DNA of 64,000 nt, taken from Polyangiaceae bacterium. GTDB lineage: Bacteria; Myxococcota_A; Polyangia; Polyangiales; Polyangiaceae. The stretch spans positions 248,001 to 312,000 of the forward strand of contig JANXOF010000023.1 of the NCBI GenBank assembly GCA_025353725.1. The letters run 5' to 3'. Positions 8,051 through 17,023 of this stretch are shown here, piece by piece. The position numbers were made by a program, and so were the translations under genes. Numbering within the stretch: the first letter of the stretch is position 1; each line of letters begins with the position of its first letter. The notes under the pieces are model-generated. The model was not told the DNA's origin and made no database searches. It saw only the letters and a list, made by a program, of their open reading frames with translations.

Positions 8051-10774
8051 ATGATTGACCCTTTCGAGGCGCTTCGTCGGGATATCTCTGAGCTTGGTCA
8101 CGTGCTGGGCGACACGCTCGTTGAACAGGAGGGGCCCGCGCTGCTCGAGCTCGAGGAGTCCGTTCGGGCACTCGCGAAGCTCAGAAGAAAGCGCGACCGG
8201 CGCGGGCCGTCCGCACTCAGCATGCGCGCGATCATCGAGACGCTCGACGCGCCAGGGGCCGAACGACTCGCCCGCGCCTTCACTCACTACTTTCAGCTCG
8301 TGAACCTCGCCGAGCAGCACCATCGCGCCAGGCGACGACGGGACTACGCGCGGGAGGGGCGCCCGCAGCCCGGGTCGCTCGCGTTCGAGCTCGGTCGGAT
8401 GGCCGCGCGCTGCTCCCGGGGCGAGTTCGACAGCCTTCTCGCCCGCGCGTCGGTAGAACTCGTGTTTACCGCGCACCCGAGCGAGGCGCAGCGGCGAACC
8501 GTCCTCGACAAGCATCAAAATATCGCGCGACTGCTCACGCGGCGCGACCGCTCGGAGCTCATTCCCGACGAGCGGGCGCGACTCGACGAATCGCTCCGCG
8601 AGGAGGTCGCTTCCCTCTGGCAGACCGATGAGATCAGGAGCGAAAAGCCGCGCGTGGGCGACGAGGTGAAGAACACGCTGTTCTACCTCGAAGAGGTTTT
8701 GTTTCCGCTCGTGCCCGCGTTTTACGAGGCGTTCGAGAAAACGGCAAAAGCTGCGTTCGGCGACGGAGTTCGCATCCCCTCGACGCTCCTTCGCTTCGGA
8801 TCGTGGGTGGGCGCGGACATGGACGGAAATCCGAATGTAACGCCCGATGTCGCGCTCGACACGGCCTACGCGCAGGCCGCTCGCGTCGCCGGACTCTACC
8901 TCCAGAGGCTCGACGCGCTGGGCCAAACGCTCTCACAAAGTACAAGGCGTATCAAAGTAAGTCAGCTTCTTTTGGAATCGCTCGCGCACGACGCTCAGGC
9001 GATGCCGGCGCTCGCGGCTCAACTCGAGGCTTCGACTCGGAATGAGCCATACCGCAAAAAGATGCACTTTGCACGCGCTCGACTCGAAGCGACACAACAG
9101 GCGCTCGTCGAGGCGCGTCGTATGGCCGCGACGAAAGCAACGCTTCCGAGCCATGCTTATGCGACCCCTGCCGAGCTTCTCTCCGACCTTTCGCTTATGG
9201 CGGATTCGCTTGTCGCGCACCGAGGTACGCGCGCCGGCCTGAGGCATGTGCGCGCGCTCACGCGCCAAGTCGAGACGTTCGGATTTCACCTGGCGACGCT
9301 CGACCTCCGTGTTCCGTCCGCGTGGGTACGCGACGCCGCGCGCACCGCGCTTTGGCTGCCAGAAGGCGCGCCGCTCGACACGTTGACGCTCGAGCGCGCG
9401 TTGACTGCTAACCACGTTCCGCCTCGCCCGGACGCGGCAGGAATGGCCGCGATGGACGCCGTCGCTCGTATTCGAGGAGTGACCGCGAACGGCGGCGCGG
9501 AATCGTTCATTCTAAGCATGGCACGCGGTCATGAAGACATGATGGCCACGCTTGTCCTCGCGCGCGTCGCCGGTTTGTACCGGCCGGCGGACTCCGTCGC
9601 GAACGTTTCCGTCGTCCCGCTTTTTGAAACCCTCGACGACCTTGAGCGATGCCCAAACGAAGTGGAGCTGGCCGTACGAAACCCAGCCTACCGCCGCTAC
9701 CTTGACCTTCGAGGCGGCGTGCAGGAGATTATGCTCGGCTACTCCGATTCGAACAAGGACGGCGGCCTGTGGATGTCGTCGTTCGCGCTCTACCGCGCGC
9801 AGCAAAAGCTGGTCGTCGTCGCGAAACGAAACGACTTTCGCCTCAAGATCTTCCACGGTCGTGGCGGGTCCATCGGTCGAGGCGGGGGACCGTCGCAGCG
9901 GGCCATCGAGAGCCTCCCGTGTGGCTCGATCGACGGTCGCTTCAAGCTTACAGAGCAAGGCGAAGTGCTAGGCTGGAAGTACCTGCTCCCCGAGATCGCG
10001 GAGCGAAATCTCGAAACCACCTTGAGCGGCGTCCTCCGTGCCTCGCTCGACGCGCATGTAGACTACACTGAATTTGAGGAGGCCTTTGCCGACAGCGCCG
10101 AGCAAAGCCTTAAAACGTACCGCGCACTCGTCGACGACCCGTCGTTCGTCGCTTACTACGAACAGTCGACGCCACTCGCCGAGATTAGCCTTCTCAATAT
10201 CGGGTCGAGACCCGCACGGCGCGCCGAAAAAACGCGCCGCACGCTCGAAGACTTGCGCGCTATCCCGTGGGTCTTCGCGTGGACGCAATCGCGCCAAATG
10301 GTTCCCGGATCCTTCGGAGCGGGGCGCGCCCTCATGCGGCTCATCGAAACACGAGGTCTCGCATTCGCCCGGCGCATGCACGCGTCTTGGCCTTTTTTTG
10401 CCTCGACGCTCGACGCCGTCGCGGTCTCGCTCGCGACCGCGGACATGGATATCGCACGACGGTATGCAGGTCTCGTTCAAGACAAAGACGCCGCCCGCAG
10501 AATCTTCTTCAAGATTGCGCTCGATCACGGCCGCGCAGAACGGGCGATTATGCTCATTCTCGACCGGCCTTCCGTCCTCGCGAAAGACGGAACACTCGCG
10601 CGGTCGATTGAGCTTCGGAACCCGTATGTCGACCCCCTAAGCTTTATCCAACTCGAGCTGCTGCGGCGCAAGCGCGCGCTCGTCGCCGACGGGCACGAAG
10701 TCCCTCACGAACTCGATCGCGCGCTCCTTCTGACGATCAACGGTATCGCCGCCGGCCTTAGAAATACAGGTTGA
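8051..10774 (+). CDS. ppc: Phosphoenolpyruvate carboxylase
   Basis: 907 aa, normal family length. Converts phosphoenolpyruvate and bicarbonate to oxaloacetate, the main anaplerotic step of the TCA cycle; cytoplasmic homotetramer in the family. Catalytic signatures are present: VFTAHPSEAQRR with the active-site His near residue 142, FGSWVGADMDGNPNVT near 255, the GYSDSNKDGG stretch near 560, the mobile loop FHGRGGSIGRGGGP near 605, and IPWVFAWTQSR near 738. It ends in the short conserved C-terminus (GIAAGLRNTG), which carries the catalytic/effector arginine-Asn-Thr-Gly tail. ATG at 8051. Stands alone; convergent with the next minus-strand gene. Confidence 0.97.
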   Translation: MIDPFEALRRDISELGHVLGDTLVEQEGPALLELEESVRALAKLRRKRDRRGPSALSMRAIIETLDAPGAERLARAFTHYFQLVNLAEQHHRARRRRDYAREGRPQPGSLAFELGRMAARCSRGEFDSLLARASVELVFTAHPSEAQRRTVLDKHQNIARLLTRRDRSELIPDERARLDESLREEVASLWQTDEIRSEKPRVGDEVKNTLFYLEEVLFPLVPAFYEAFEKTAKAAFGDGVRIPSTLLRFGSWVGADMDGNPNVTPDVALDTAYAQAARVAGLYLQRLDALGQTLSQSTRRIKVSQLLLESLAHDAQAMPALAAQLEASTRNEPYRKKMHFARARLEATQQALVEARRMAATKATLPSHAYATPAELLSDLSLMADSLVAHRGTRAGLRHVRALTRQVETFGFHLATLDLRVPSAWVRDAARTALWLPEGAPLDTLTLERALTANHVPPRPDAAGMAAMDAVARIRGVTANGGAESFILSMARGHEDMMATLVLARVAGLYRPADSVANVSVVPLFETLDDLERCPNEVELAVRNPAYRRYLDLRGGVQEIMLGYSDSNKDGGLWMSSFALYRAQQKLVVVAKRNDFRLKIFHGRGGSIGRGGGPSQRAIESLPCGSIDGRFKLTEQGEVLGWKYLLPEIAERNLETTLSGVLRASLDAHVDYTEFEEAFADSAEQSLKTYRALVDDPSFVAYYEQSTPLAEISLLNIGSRPARRAEKTRRTLEDLRAIPWVFAWTQSRQMVPGSFGAGRALMRLIETRGLAFARRMHASWPFFASTLDAVAVSLATADMDIARRYAGLVQDKDAARRIFFKIALDHGRAERAIMLILDRPSVLAKDGTLARSIELRNPYVDPLSFIQLELLRRKRALVADGHEVPHELDRALLLTINGIAAGLRNTG

Positions 10775-10814
10775 GCGAGCGTCTTCGCGGCAACTAGGTA
10801 CGCCTCGTGCGAAC

Positions 10815-11428
10815 TCACTCGAGCCCGAAAACGTAGTTGTGGCCGCCGAGCGAGTCAAAGTCGCGACAGTGCTTGCTGTCGCGCGCTTGGAACCAAAGTT
10901 CGAGGTGGTGAGCCTTCGGGTCGACCGGCACGGGGAACGTCGACACCGCTCCGTACACGCTGTTGTACGAGCGCGACGTCCACGCGCCGGCATCGAATCG
11001 CCAAAAAGCCTCCACGATGTGCTCCCCCTCTTGGCCGGAAGCATAGCAACCGGGGACTCGGCGACCGTCATAGGTCACATGGACGATGCCACCCGAAGGA
11101 AGCGCCGAAGCCACGACCGGCGCGCTGCCGCGGGTGCCGTCAAAAATTTCAGCTCCGCGCGCACGTCCTTGGGCGTCACGGGGGAGAAACCGCAAAGACT
11201 TGAAAGATTGTCCAAGTGATATCTAATTTGGACGTCGGTTTCCGTCGTGATTGCGCCTCCGCTTACGTCGAGAGTCCGAAAATCACGGAGCGGGGTGAGC
11301 ATCACCGACCGTTGGATCGTCAGCGAGCTTTCCGTGGAGACTGAGGAGTCGGCCTCGAAGGCGCAGCCGCTTGCAAGGGCGAGCGTAGTAAGTAGGAGGG
11401 ACCATCGGCGAAACGGTGAGGTACGCAT
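10815..11428 (-). pseudogene. Frameshifted lipoprotein gene (DUF6209-like)
   Basis: Two overlapping frames look like halves of one protein. The upstream half (ATG at 11428) has a lipoprotein signal (ALASGCAF) and a strand pattern ending DVQIRYHLDNLSSLCGF. The downstream half, in the -1 frame, reads IFDGTRGSAPVV, then VHVTYDGRRVPGCYASG and finishes HLELWFQARDSKHC...NYVFGLE at 10815. Joined around 11150, near an AAATTTTT run, they make a single 200-residue exported protein. The tail pattern (ordered strands, a Cys pair, LELWF) resembles DUF6209. Beyond the run the upstream frame becomes Arg-rich noise, which favours a genuine single-base loss or sequencing error over two genes. The -1 direction equals one missing base. 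Confidence 0.6.
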
Positions 11429-11625
11429 GGGAGTGGGTGCAGCACTCACCCTTTTCGCGGCTGTCGCGTGGACGCCAAAGGCTATGTCGCTGCCGTCAGT
11501 ACGGCGCTACATACCCTATCGCCTCTGCATGAAAGGCGTAGCTTAGCGGCGGCACAAAAGATGACGTCGGCACGACAGCCATGGCGCGGTCACGAAGGTA
11601 AGCGGTTTAGGCAAAAGGATTTCCA

Positions 11626-12505
11626 ATGACCAACGCTTCTAAAGCCGCTCTTTTAACCGTCGTCGCCGCAGTGTCGGCTTGCGACTCAGACAGCGTGCAT
11701 GTCGAGAGCCCGGCGCGCGTCGTCGGAGCCTCGGCTTCTCGAACGTCGACGGCCGCACCGGGATGGCGCGCGCAGGTTCTTTACCTCGTCATGACCGACA
11801 GATTCCGCAACGGCGACCTGGAAAACGACGACGCAGGGTCTCCGGGGTGCCATGACGCAGACGACCCTCAGCAATTTCACGGCGGCGATCTCGAAGGCCT
11901 TCGGCAGAACTTAGACTACGTGCGCGAGGTCGGAGCTACCGCGATTTGGGTAACGCCTACCTATCGCCCAATTGGACGCCTACCTAACCATCGTTGCGGG
12001 TACCATGGCTATTGGGCGGATAACGTCGAACCCTACGACGATGCGCTCGAGCCGAAGCTCGGCACTCCCGCGGACCTTACGCGACTGATTGCCGATATGC
12101 ACGGCGGCGGGATGCGATTCATCCTCGACATGGTCGTCAACCACACCGGTGACATCGCGCGCTTACCGAGGCAGAAACCCGACTGGTTTCATGACCCCCG
12201 GTCGTGCGGTGCTCTCGGTGATGCGACCGTTTACTGTCCGCTCGACGCGCACCCGGATTTCAAGCAAGAGCGCGCAGACACGGCTGCGTACCTCTCTGAC
12301 GTCGCGGCGCGATGGGCATCGAAGTACGCTCTCGACGGGATTCGTATGGATACCGCCAAACATGTCCCAAAATCCTATTTCACGTCGAGCTTCTTACCTG
12401 CCGTGAGAGGCATTCGACCACCCCTTTTTACGGTAGCCGAAGCGTTTGACGAGGGGTCGATCGATCCTGGAGCTCGATACGTCGACGCGGGGTTTGATCA
12501 GCTCG
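11626..12505 (+). pseudogene. Truncated GH13 alpha-amylase-type lipoprotein
   Basis: Starts with an ATG after an AAAGGA ribosome site and a lipoprotein signal (AAVSAC). GH13 landmarks follow in order: YLVMTDRFRNGDLENDD, GATAIWVTPTY, region I DMVVNH (about residue 168), region II DGIRMDTAKH with the nucleophile Asp (about 241) and region III TVAEAFDE (acid/base Glu about 272). The resemblance stops at VDAGFDQL, near 12500; region IV, with the third catalytic Asp, is absent. The frame stays open to 13119 but that sequence is the antisense of an AraC-type gene, not amylase. The product cannot be an active amylase. Secreted starch or maltodextrin hydrolysis would have been the ancestral role. Confidence 0.8.
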
Positions 12506-12960
12506 TTGACCCAAGTCGTACGCACCATGAATTGCACGTCGGTGACGTAGCGTTCGAACCGAGTCATGCGGATTTCGCAGCCGTACATCTGGACCACAGC
12601 CGCTCGAAGAAGAGGCGTCACCGAAAGCATCATCGTCTGCGTCACCGGGCTCTTCGCGCGCACGGTGGCTCGCCTGCCGGCGGGGATGAGCACCCAAGAA
12701 GCCCTATCGACCAGGTGCCGTTCGGCTCCAACTTGGACCTCGGCGAGACCGGCGTGGACAGGAAGCAAAAGCGTCGGCGTCTTGGCTTCGACAAAGACGC
12801 GGGCGACGGGTTCGCCGCAACTCTGTACGAGAAGCCGGATACCCATCGCACCACTCGGGTCGTCGATGGGAGAGGTCGCCTCCGCGCACGTCTTAGTGCC
12901 GCGCGCACCGCGCAGATCGTCGATCCGAACGTCGCCAAACCCATCACGCTCGGCCCTCAT
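12497..12960 (-). pseudogene. 3'-truncated AraC-type regulator (ligand-binding half only)
   Basis: The minus frame contains an AraC-type N-terminal cupin domain: EAKTPTLLLPVHAGLAEV, VDRASWVLIPAGRRATVRAK, then SVTPLLRAAVVQMYG and FMVRTTWVNEL. This order is typical of a proteobacterial AraC subfamily in which the two helix-turn-helix motifs follow about 60 residues later. Here the similarity breaks at WVNEL (about 12500) and the remaining frame (to 12394) is the antisense of the amylase, so the DNA-binding domain is missing. ATGs at 12960 or 12846 are possible starts. The two truncated genes were convergent, so one deletion (or a misassembly) explains both losses. Confidence 0.65.
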
Positions 12961-13051
12961 GGAAGGAATCAGCGTACCACCGAACGTTCGTTTCAACGCG
13001 ATACGCCATCCGTCCGAGAGCCTTGGTTCCGGCACGGGGATGAGTTACGGC

Positions 13052-13783
13052 ATGTACGAAATGCACATCTTCGGCAGCTCGAAAGGTCCGTCGGCTCCGG
13101 CCGGTGCCACGCAAAATGAAAGCGGCGCACGCGCGCAAGGAACAGGTGGGCTCCCGTCCATCACGGAGCGCGAGTTCGAACAGGAGGTCTTGCTATCGGA
13201 ACTTCCGGTGCTCGTCGCGTTCGTGCGGGCGGCTTCTGCGGCATGTAAGTCGATGGAGCCCGAGCTCGTCGCTTTCGCAAAGGGAGTAGAAGGCAAAGCT
13301 AAGGTGATGCAAGTCGATATCGACAAGTCTCCCACGCTTGCGCGACAACTCCGTCTCCAGCAGGTGCCGACGTTTATGGTGTTTGCCGACCAAAAGCTCG
13401 GCGATGCGCAGGTTGGACCTCTCTCGAAGAAACAGCTCGCCGCGATGGTGGAACCGTTTTTGCCGCGTCAGGAGGGAGCGCTCAAGCCGCGCGAACTCGC
13501 AGAGCTCATCAAGCAGGGGGTCGTCATCGCTGTCGACGTCCGAGACGCTTCCGCTTTTGGTCGCGCCCATCTTCCGAAGGCAAAGAGCCTGCCGTTCGAG
13601 GAAATAGAGACGCGCCTCGCTGAACTCTTCATGATGCCAGGTCAACCGGTCCTGTACGACCGCGCCGGTGAGAAGGCCAAGGGGCTGGTTGAGGCCGTCG
13701 GAGGCGCCGACGCGCCACTCGCATTTCTCGAAGGCGGGATTCTCGCGTGGGAAGCCGAGGGGCTTCCCATCGAGCGAGGCTAA
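13052..13783 (+). CDS. Thioredoxin-rhodanese fusion with degenerate active sites
   Basis: 243 aa. The frame is open far upstream, but only from about 13052 does it read like protein; a GGGGATGAG stretch ahead makes that ATG the best start (13040 and 13061 are alternatives). Residues 35-138 are a thioredoxin fold (LPVLVAFVRA, VDIDKSPTLARQL, cis-proline VPTFMVF) and 145-243 a rhodanese fold (VDVRDASAFGRAHLPKA, FLEGGILAWEAEGLPI). The thioredoxin WCGPC motif is replaced by ASAAC, leaving one Cys (about 65, the only Cys in the protein). The rhodanese catalytic Cys position (LYxxxG) holds Asp, in LYDRAG (about 203). Redox and sulfurtransferase chemistry are therefore unlikely; a binding or glutathione-type role is possible. 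Divergent from the AraC remnant. Confidence 0.8.
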   Translation: MYEMHIFGSSKGPSAPAGATQNESGARAQGTGGLPSITEREFEQEVLLSELPVLVAFVRAASAACKSMEPELVAFAKGVEGKAKVMQVDIDKSPTLARQLRLQQVPTFMVFADQKLGDAQVGPLSKKQLAAMVEPFLPRQEGALKPRELAELIKQGVVIAVDVRDASAFGRAHLPKAKSLPFEEIETRLAELFMMPGQPVLYDRAGEKAKGLVEAVGGADAPLAFLEGGILAWEAEGLPIERG

Positions 13784-13838
13784 AGCGAGGCCGGGACGAG
13801 ACCGGGACGGGAAACGCGCGTTAACGCGAAAGAAAGCT

Positions 13839-14279
13839 TTAGCCCAATTGCTTTTTAAGCTCGCGTACTCCCGTGTGCGTGCGCTTCTGCTCTGGCAGAA
13901 TTTTTCCTAAAATAAACGCCTTTGTGGGTTCGTCGAGTTTGGCAACATCGGTTTCATAATCCTTCATACCGTGGTCTTCGCCTTCCTCGAGGGCAGCGAT
14001 GGCGCTTTTTTCTCCGAGTACCGAGGCGCCTGCCTCGACCAGCTTCGCGAAGGCGCCCCACGCTCCCGATCCCTTCGCCGGCTGTCCCCCTCGTTTCACG
14101 ATCTCACTCGTGAGGAGCGAGACGCGCATTTCATGAGACTTTTGCCACTGCGCGAGCATCGCTGCTGACGAACCGCTCGCGAGCTTTTCGATCGCTTGTC
14201 GGTATGTTTCGACGGCCGAGATCTCTCCGCGCAAAAACGAATTGAGTTGATCGACGGGCTCTGTATTTGCGAATGACAT
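13839..14279 (-). CDS. DUF2383 / PA2169-family four-helix-bundle protein
   Basis: 146 aa. The ATG at 14279 has an AGGAG site seven bases upstream, so the longer frame is not used. The sequence is helical, with the family's pattern of Glu and His residues (LNSFLRGEISAVETYRQAIE, then KSHEMRVSLLTSEI, AALEEGEDHGMKDYE and ILPEQKRTH). DUF2383 is ferritin-like in fold, and these acidic/His positions could bind a metal, though the family function is not established. Convergent with the thioredoxin-rhodanese gene and divergent from the Fur-family regulator, 298 bases away; a Fur link is possible but no Fur box was found. Confidence 0.85.
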   Translation of the reverse strand: MSFANTEPVDQLNSFLRGEISAVETYRQAIEKLASGSSAAMLAQWQKSHEMRVSLLTSEIVKRGGQPAKGSGAWGAFAKLVEAGASVLGEKSAIAALEEGEDHGMKDYETDVAKLDEPTKAFILGKILPEQKRTHTGVRELKKQLG

Positions 14280-14577
14280 AAAACGCTCCTGGGTCAAAGA
14301 AGCGATAAGGATGGGATACTTATCGGACTTCGACAATGTGGCATTCGACCGCTTTCCTACCGACTGCGACCGGGCGTCGCGTGTGGCAAGCGCCCTCAGG
14401 CGCAGCAGGACCTCACAAAAACCGTTCTGCCGTTTTCGGGTCTTTCGCAACAAAGCGGGCGAGAGCCCGCACGCGTCACGCGCGGGTCAGTCACTCGGCT
14501 CGAAGCCGAAATGTTTTCCGACTTGACGGGCCGTCTCGCCAGCGCGACACGGGTGACATGGGGCCGCTTCGATCTCG
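14280..14577. other. Divergent intergenic region, no gene seen
   Basis: 298 bases between the DUF2383 gene and the Fur-type gene. No convincing gene, hairpin or recognisable Fur box found by eye. It must hold both promoters. Confidence 0.5.
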
Positions 14578-15132
14578 ATGCCGCGCGAGGAACTCGTGAA
14601 GGCAAAATTTGCGCCCGCTACAGCGTCTGGCACTTCGGGTGCGCATGGGTCGGAAGCAAGCTTTGACCACTTTCGTGCGATGTTAGCGACGCATATGGAG
14701 CGGCGCGGGCTCCGGTCGACGGACCAACGCAAGCTCATCATCGAAACATTTTTCAAATCCCCAAACCACATCAGCATCGAGGAGCTCCTGGCCCAGGTCA
14801 GGCAAGAAGACGCGAAGATTGGCTACGCCACCGTCTATCGAACGCTCAAGCTACTCTCGGAGTGCGGCGTGGCCTTCGAGCGAAAATTCGGCGACGGACT
14901 TACGCGCTACGAGCTCGCCGACGAGTCCTCGCACCACGACCATCTCATCTGCACCTCGTGTGCGACGATCATTGAGTTTGAGGAGCCCCAAATCGAGGAG
15001 CTTCAGGAGAAGGTGGCATCGCGCCACGGGTTCCAGCTCTTAAGCCACAAGCACGAAATGTACGGAACGTGCGGCGCATGCCTCGCGAAAGGTCACGGCC
15101 ACGCCCAGATTGCCCGGCGCACGGGGAACTGA
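14578..15132 (+). CDS. Fur-family metal-responsive regulator
   Basis: 184 aa. An N-terminal extension of about 30 residues precedes the winged-helix domain (MERRGLRSTDQRKLIIETFF, then ISIEELLAQV and GYATVYRTLKLL with the recognition helix). The C-terminal dimerisation domain shows the HHDHLICTSC motif and a second CxxC (GTCGAC), the structural zinc site of Fur proteins, and FEEPQIEELQEKVA. Fur, Zur and PerR cannot be separated here; the HHDHLIC spacing and E...H residues are compatible with Fur. ATG at 14578 without a strong ribosome site; ATG at about 14677 is an alternative start that would remove the extension. Confidence 0.92.
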   Translation: MPREELVKAKFAPATASGTSGAHGSEASFDHFRAMLATHMERRGLRSTDQRKLIIETFFKSPNHISIEELLAQVRQEDAKIGYATVYRTLKLLSECGVAFERKFGDGLTRYELADESSHHDHLICTSCATIIEFEEPQIEELQEKVASRHGFQLLSHKHEMYGTCGACLAKGHGHAQIARRTGN

Positions 15133-15163
15133 CGCGCAGGCGCCCGTTCAGCGCGCCGTTAGC

Positions 15164-15838
15164 TCACGCTGGACGTGTGCCAAGTGCTTGATGTCTCGCG
15201 TCAAACGTACGAACGTCCGTCACCACCCACGCACATCGCACGTCGTGCGCTGTAGCCGGCACCTCCGCGACGAGCTGCCAATCGTAGGCCACGGCGATGG
15301 ACACCGCCGGCGGCGCATAGCGCGGAAGAACCCGGTCGTAGTAACCCGCTCCGTAGCCGATGCGATGTCCCGTCGGGTCAACAGCGAGCGCAGGCACGAT
15401 AATCACGTCCAACTCCGTCGCTTCGGGTGCATCCGACGCCGGCTCCAAAAATCCGTACCCCTTGTCTTCAAGGGCGGCGAGGGCCGTGGCGAAACGAAAC
15501 GTCATCACGCCGCTCTCTGGCTCAATCGACGGGTACGCCACGCGAACCCCGCGTGCGCGAAACCGCTCATCGAGCCCGCGAAGGTCCACCTCGTGCCTCG
15601 ACTCAATGGGACAAAACAAAGCGATGGCCGCCGGAGAAAGCGCGTGGGTCTGGGACCGAGCCTCCGCACCGACTACGGCCTCATGCGCCTCGAGGCGACG
15701 CGCGATCTTGAGCGACCGTTCGAGGCAAGCCTCGGCAGGCGTCGTCTTCCGTACACCACGCAGGCGCTTTCGAAGCTCGGCTTTCACTTTTAGACGAATG
15801 AAATCATCAGGCGCTAGTTTGTGAGAATGGTCGCTCAT
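15164..15838 (-). CDS. 5-formyltetrahydrofolate cyclo-ligase
   Basis: 224 aa. ATP-dependent conversion of 5-formyl-THF to 5,10-methenyl-THF, rescuing an inhibitory folate. Landmarks: KAELRKRLRGVR near the N-terminus, ALFCPIESRHEVDLRGL, and the diagnostic nucleotide/folate motif PALAVDPTGHRIGYGAGYYDR at about residues 155-175 with the conserved GxGxGYYDR loop (here GYGAGYYDR). Starts at ATG 15838, overlapping the stop of the Dam-type methylase by four bases (ATGA), so it is the second gene of a two-gene operon. The pairing with a DNA methylase is unusual but both use one-carbon metabolism indirectly. Confidence 0.93.
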   Translation of the reverse strand: MSDHSHKLAPDDFIRLKVKAELRKRLRGVRKTTPAEACLERSLKIARRLEAHEAVVGAEARSQTHALSPAAIALFCPIESRHEVDLRGLDERFRARGVRVAYPSIEPESGVMTFRFATALAALEDKGYGFLEPASDAPEATELDVIIVPALAVDPTGHRIGYGAGYYDRVLPRYAPPAVSIAVAYDWQLVAEVPATAHDVRCAWVVTDVRTFDARHQALGTRPA

Positions 15839-16809
15839 TCCGTGGCCCCTAGGTCGGCCGTCGACGCGCTGCTGCGCGGGTCTGGCGCGCGATGAAGCGG
15901 TAAGGCGTGAGCGCTCTCTCGAGCGGGAAAATTTGTAACCACGAGCTCCTCGACATCACCACGTTTCGTTCGGTCTGAATTGATGCTTCGCTTTGCTCGA
16001 ATTGTAGTGACGTGAAAGCCGCGCGTCGCATAAAGCGCGCGACTGGAGACCGTCGAGGCGTTCGACAGCATCGCGAAAACCTGGCGCTCCTTTAGAGAGA
16101 TGAGATCGTCCGCGAGACGCGCTTGCGCGTCAGCGCCAAACGCATCCGACGAGTAGGCGGTGAAGCTCGCCGTTTTGGAGAGCGGCACGTAGGGCGGGTC
16201 AAAGTAGACGACGTCGCCGGCAACGAGTTCCTTCGTGATGTCCGAAAAGTCGGCGACTCGTATCGTCGCTTTCGCAAGCGCGACGTGTGCCGATCGCAGC
16301 ACCTCTGCGTTCAGGATCCGCGGCTTTGCGTACGTGCCAAACGGCACGTTGAAAAGCCCCGCAGCGTTCACTCGCCACAGTCCGTTGAAGCACGTCTTGT
16401 TGAGGAACACGAGTCGCGCTCCACGCTCGACGTTCGACATCTTTGCCGTGCTTAGAGCACGCACCTTGTAGAAGTGCTCGCGCCGCTTCTCCTCACTCTT
16501 GCGCAGGTGGGTGTCGGAGTACTTCCGAAGCCGTTCGATCAGTGGGTCGACGTCCGTTTGAATGGCTAGGTAGAGGGCCACAAGGTCTGCGTTTTTGTCC
16601 GCGAGCAGCGCGCGGTCGAACCGTTCCTCGGCCGCGAGCGCGAAAAACATCGCCGCGCCGCCACAGAAAGGCTCGGCGTAGGTTGGAAACCTACCCGCTG
16701 GGAGGCGCGCGACTAGCTGCTCGAGGAGCCGAGTCTTGCCCCCAGCCCACTTTACAACCGAGCGCGACGCCACGCCGAGTTCGTTATCGTGCCCTCCAGT
16801 GCGGCGCAA
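15835..16809 (-). CDS. dam: DNA adenine methylase (D12 class, Dam-like)
   Basis: 324 aa. N6-adenine methyltransferase, S-adenosylmethionine-dependent. Motifs: VKWAGGKTRLLEQL near the N-terminus, AEPFCGGAAMFFAL (SAM motif I), LADKNADLVALY, FNVPFGTYAKP, and the catalytic DPPYVPLSKT (DPPY motif IV) around residue 200. No restriction endonuclease is next to it, so it is an orphan that likely recognises GATC as in Dam. The start is unclear: the longest frame uses TTG at 16809, and GTG about 33 bases downstream (opening GVASRSVVKWAGGKT) is more natural. Followed by the cyclo-ligase with an ATGA overlap. Confidence 0.92.
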   Translation of the reverse strand: MRRTGGHDNELGVASRSVVKWAGGKTRLLEQLVARLPAGRFPTYAEPFCGGAAMFFALAAEERFDRALLADKNADLVALYLAIQTDVDPLIERLRKYSDTHLRKSEEKRREHFYKVRALSTAKMSNVERGARLVFLNKTCFNGLWRVNAAGLFNVPFGTYAKPRILNAEVLRSAHVALAKATIRVADFSDITKELVAGDVVYFDPPYVPLSKTASFTAYSSDAFGADAQARLADDLISLKERQVFAMLSNASTVSSRALYATRGFHVTTIRAKRSINSDRTKRGDVEELVVTNFPARESAHALPLHRAPDPRSSASTADLGATE

Positions 16810-17023
16810 TGTTCATCCACAGCCGTCGAGGTGGCGGGGCGACCTTTTGATCAAGTAGCGCGCGCGGGTCGCCCCATGGGAGCTGCGCGTGCGGGCGACA
16901 TGTGGTGACGAAGGAGCGCCGCGTCGGCTCATTCGTACACGGACAAGCCTGCGCGCTTCGTGACATCGTTTGGAGACCGAGAGCCTCGCGGAGCTCTTGT
17001 TCCATCGCTACCCAGGAGTTCGT

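Noticed and set aside
7448-8926. Long minus-strand ORF antisense to the cytochrome and ppc
   Set aside because: Arg/Glu-rich low-complexity translation, fully antisense to two well-supported genes; a shadow of high GC coding.
11140-11165. Programmed -1 frameshift in the DUF6209-like gene
   Set aside because: The AAATTTTT run does not match a canonical X XXY YYZ slippery site in the reading frame and no stimulatory structure was found; a base loss is simpler.
12566-13051. Upstream extension of the thioredoxin-rhodanese frame
   Set aside because: It is the antisense of the AraC-type remnant and has no protein-like pattern.
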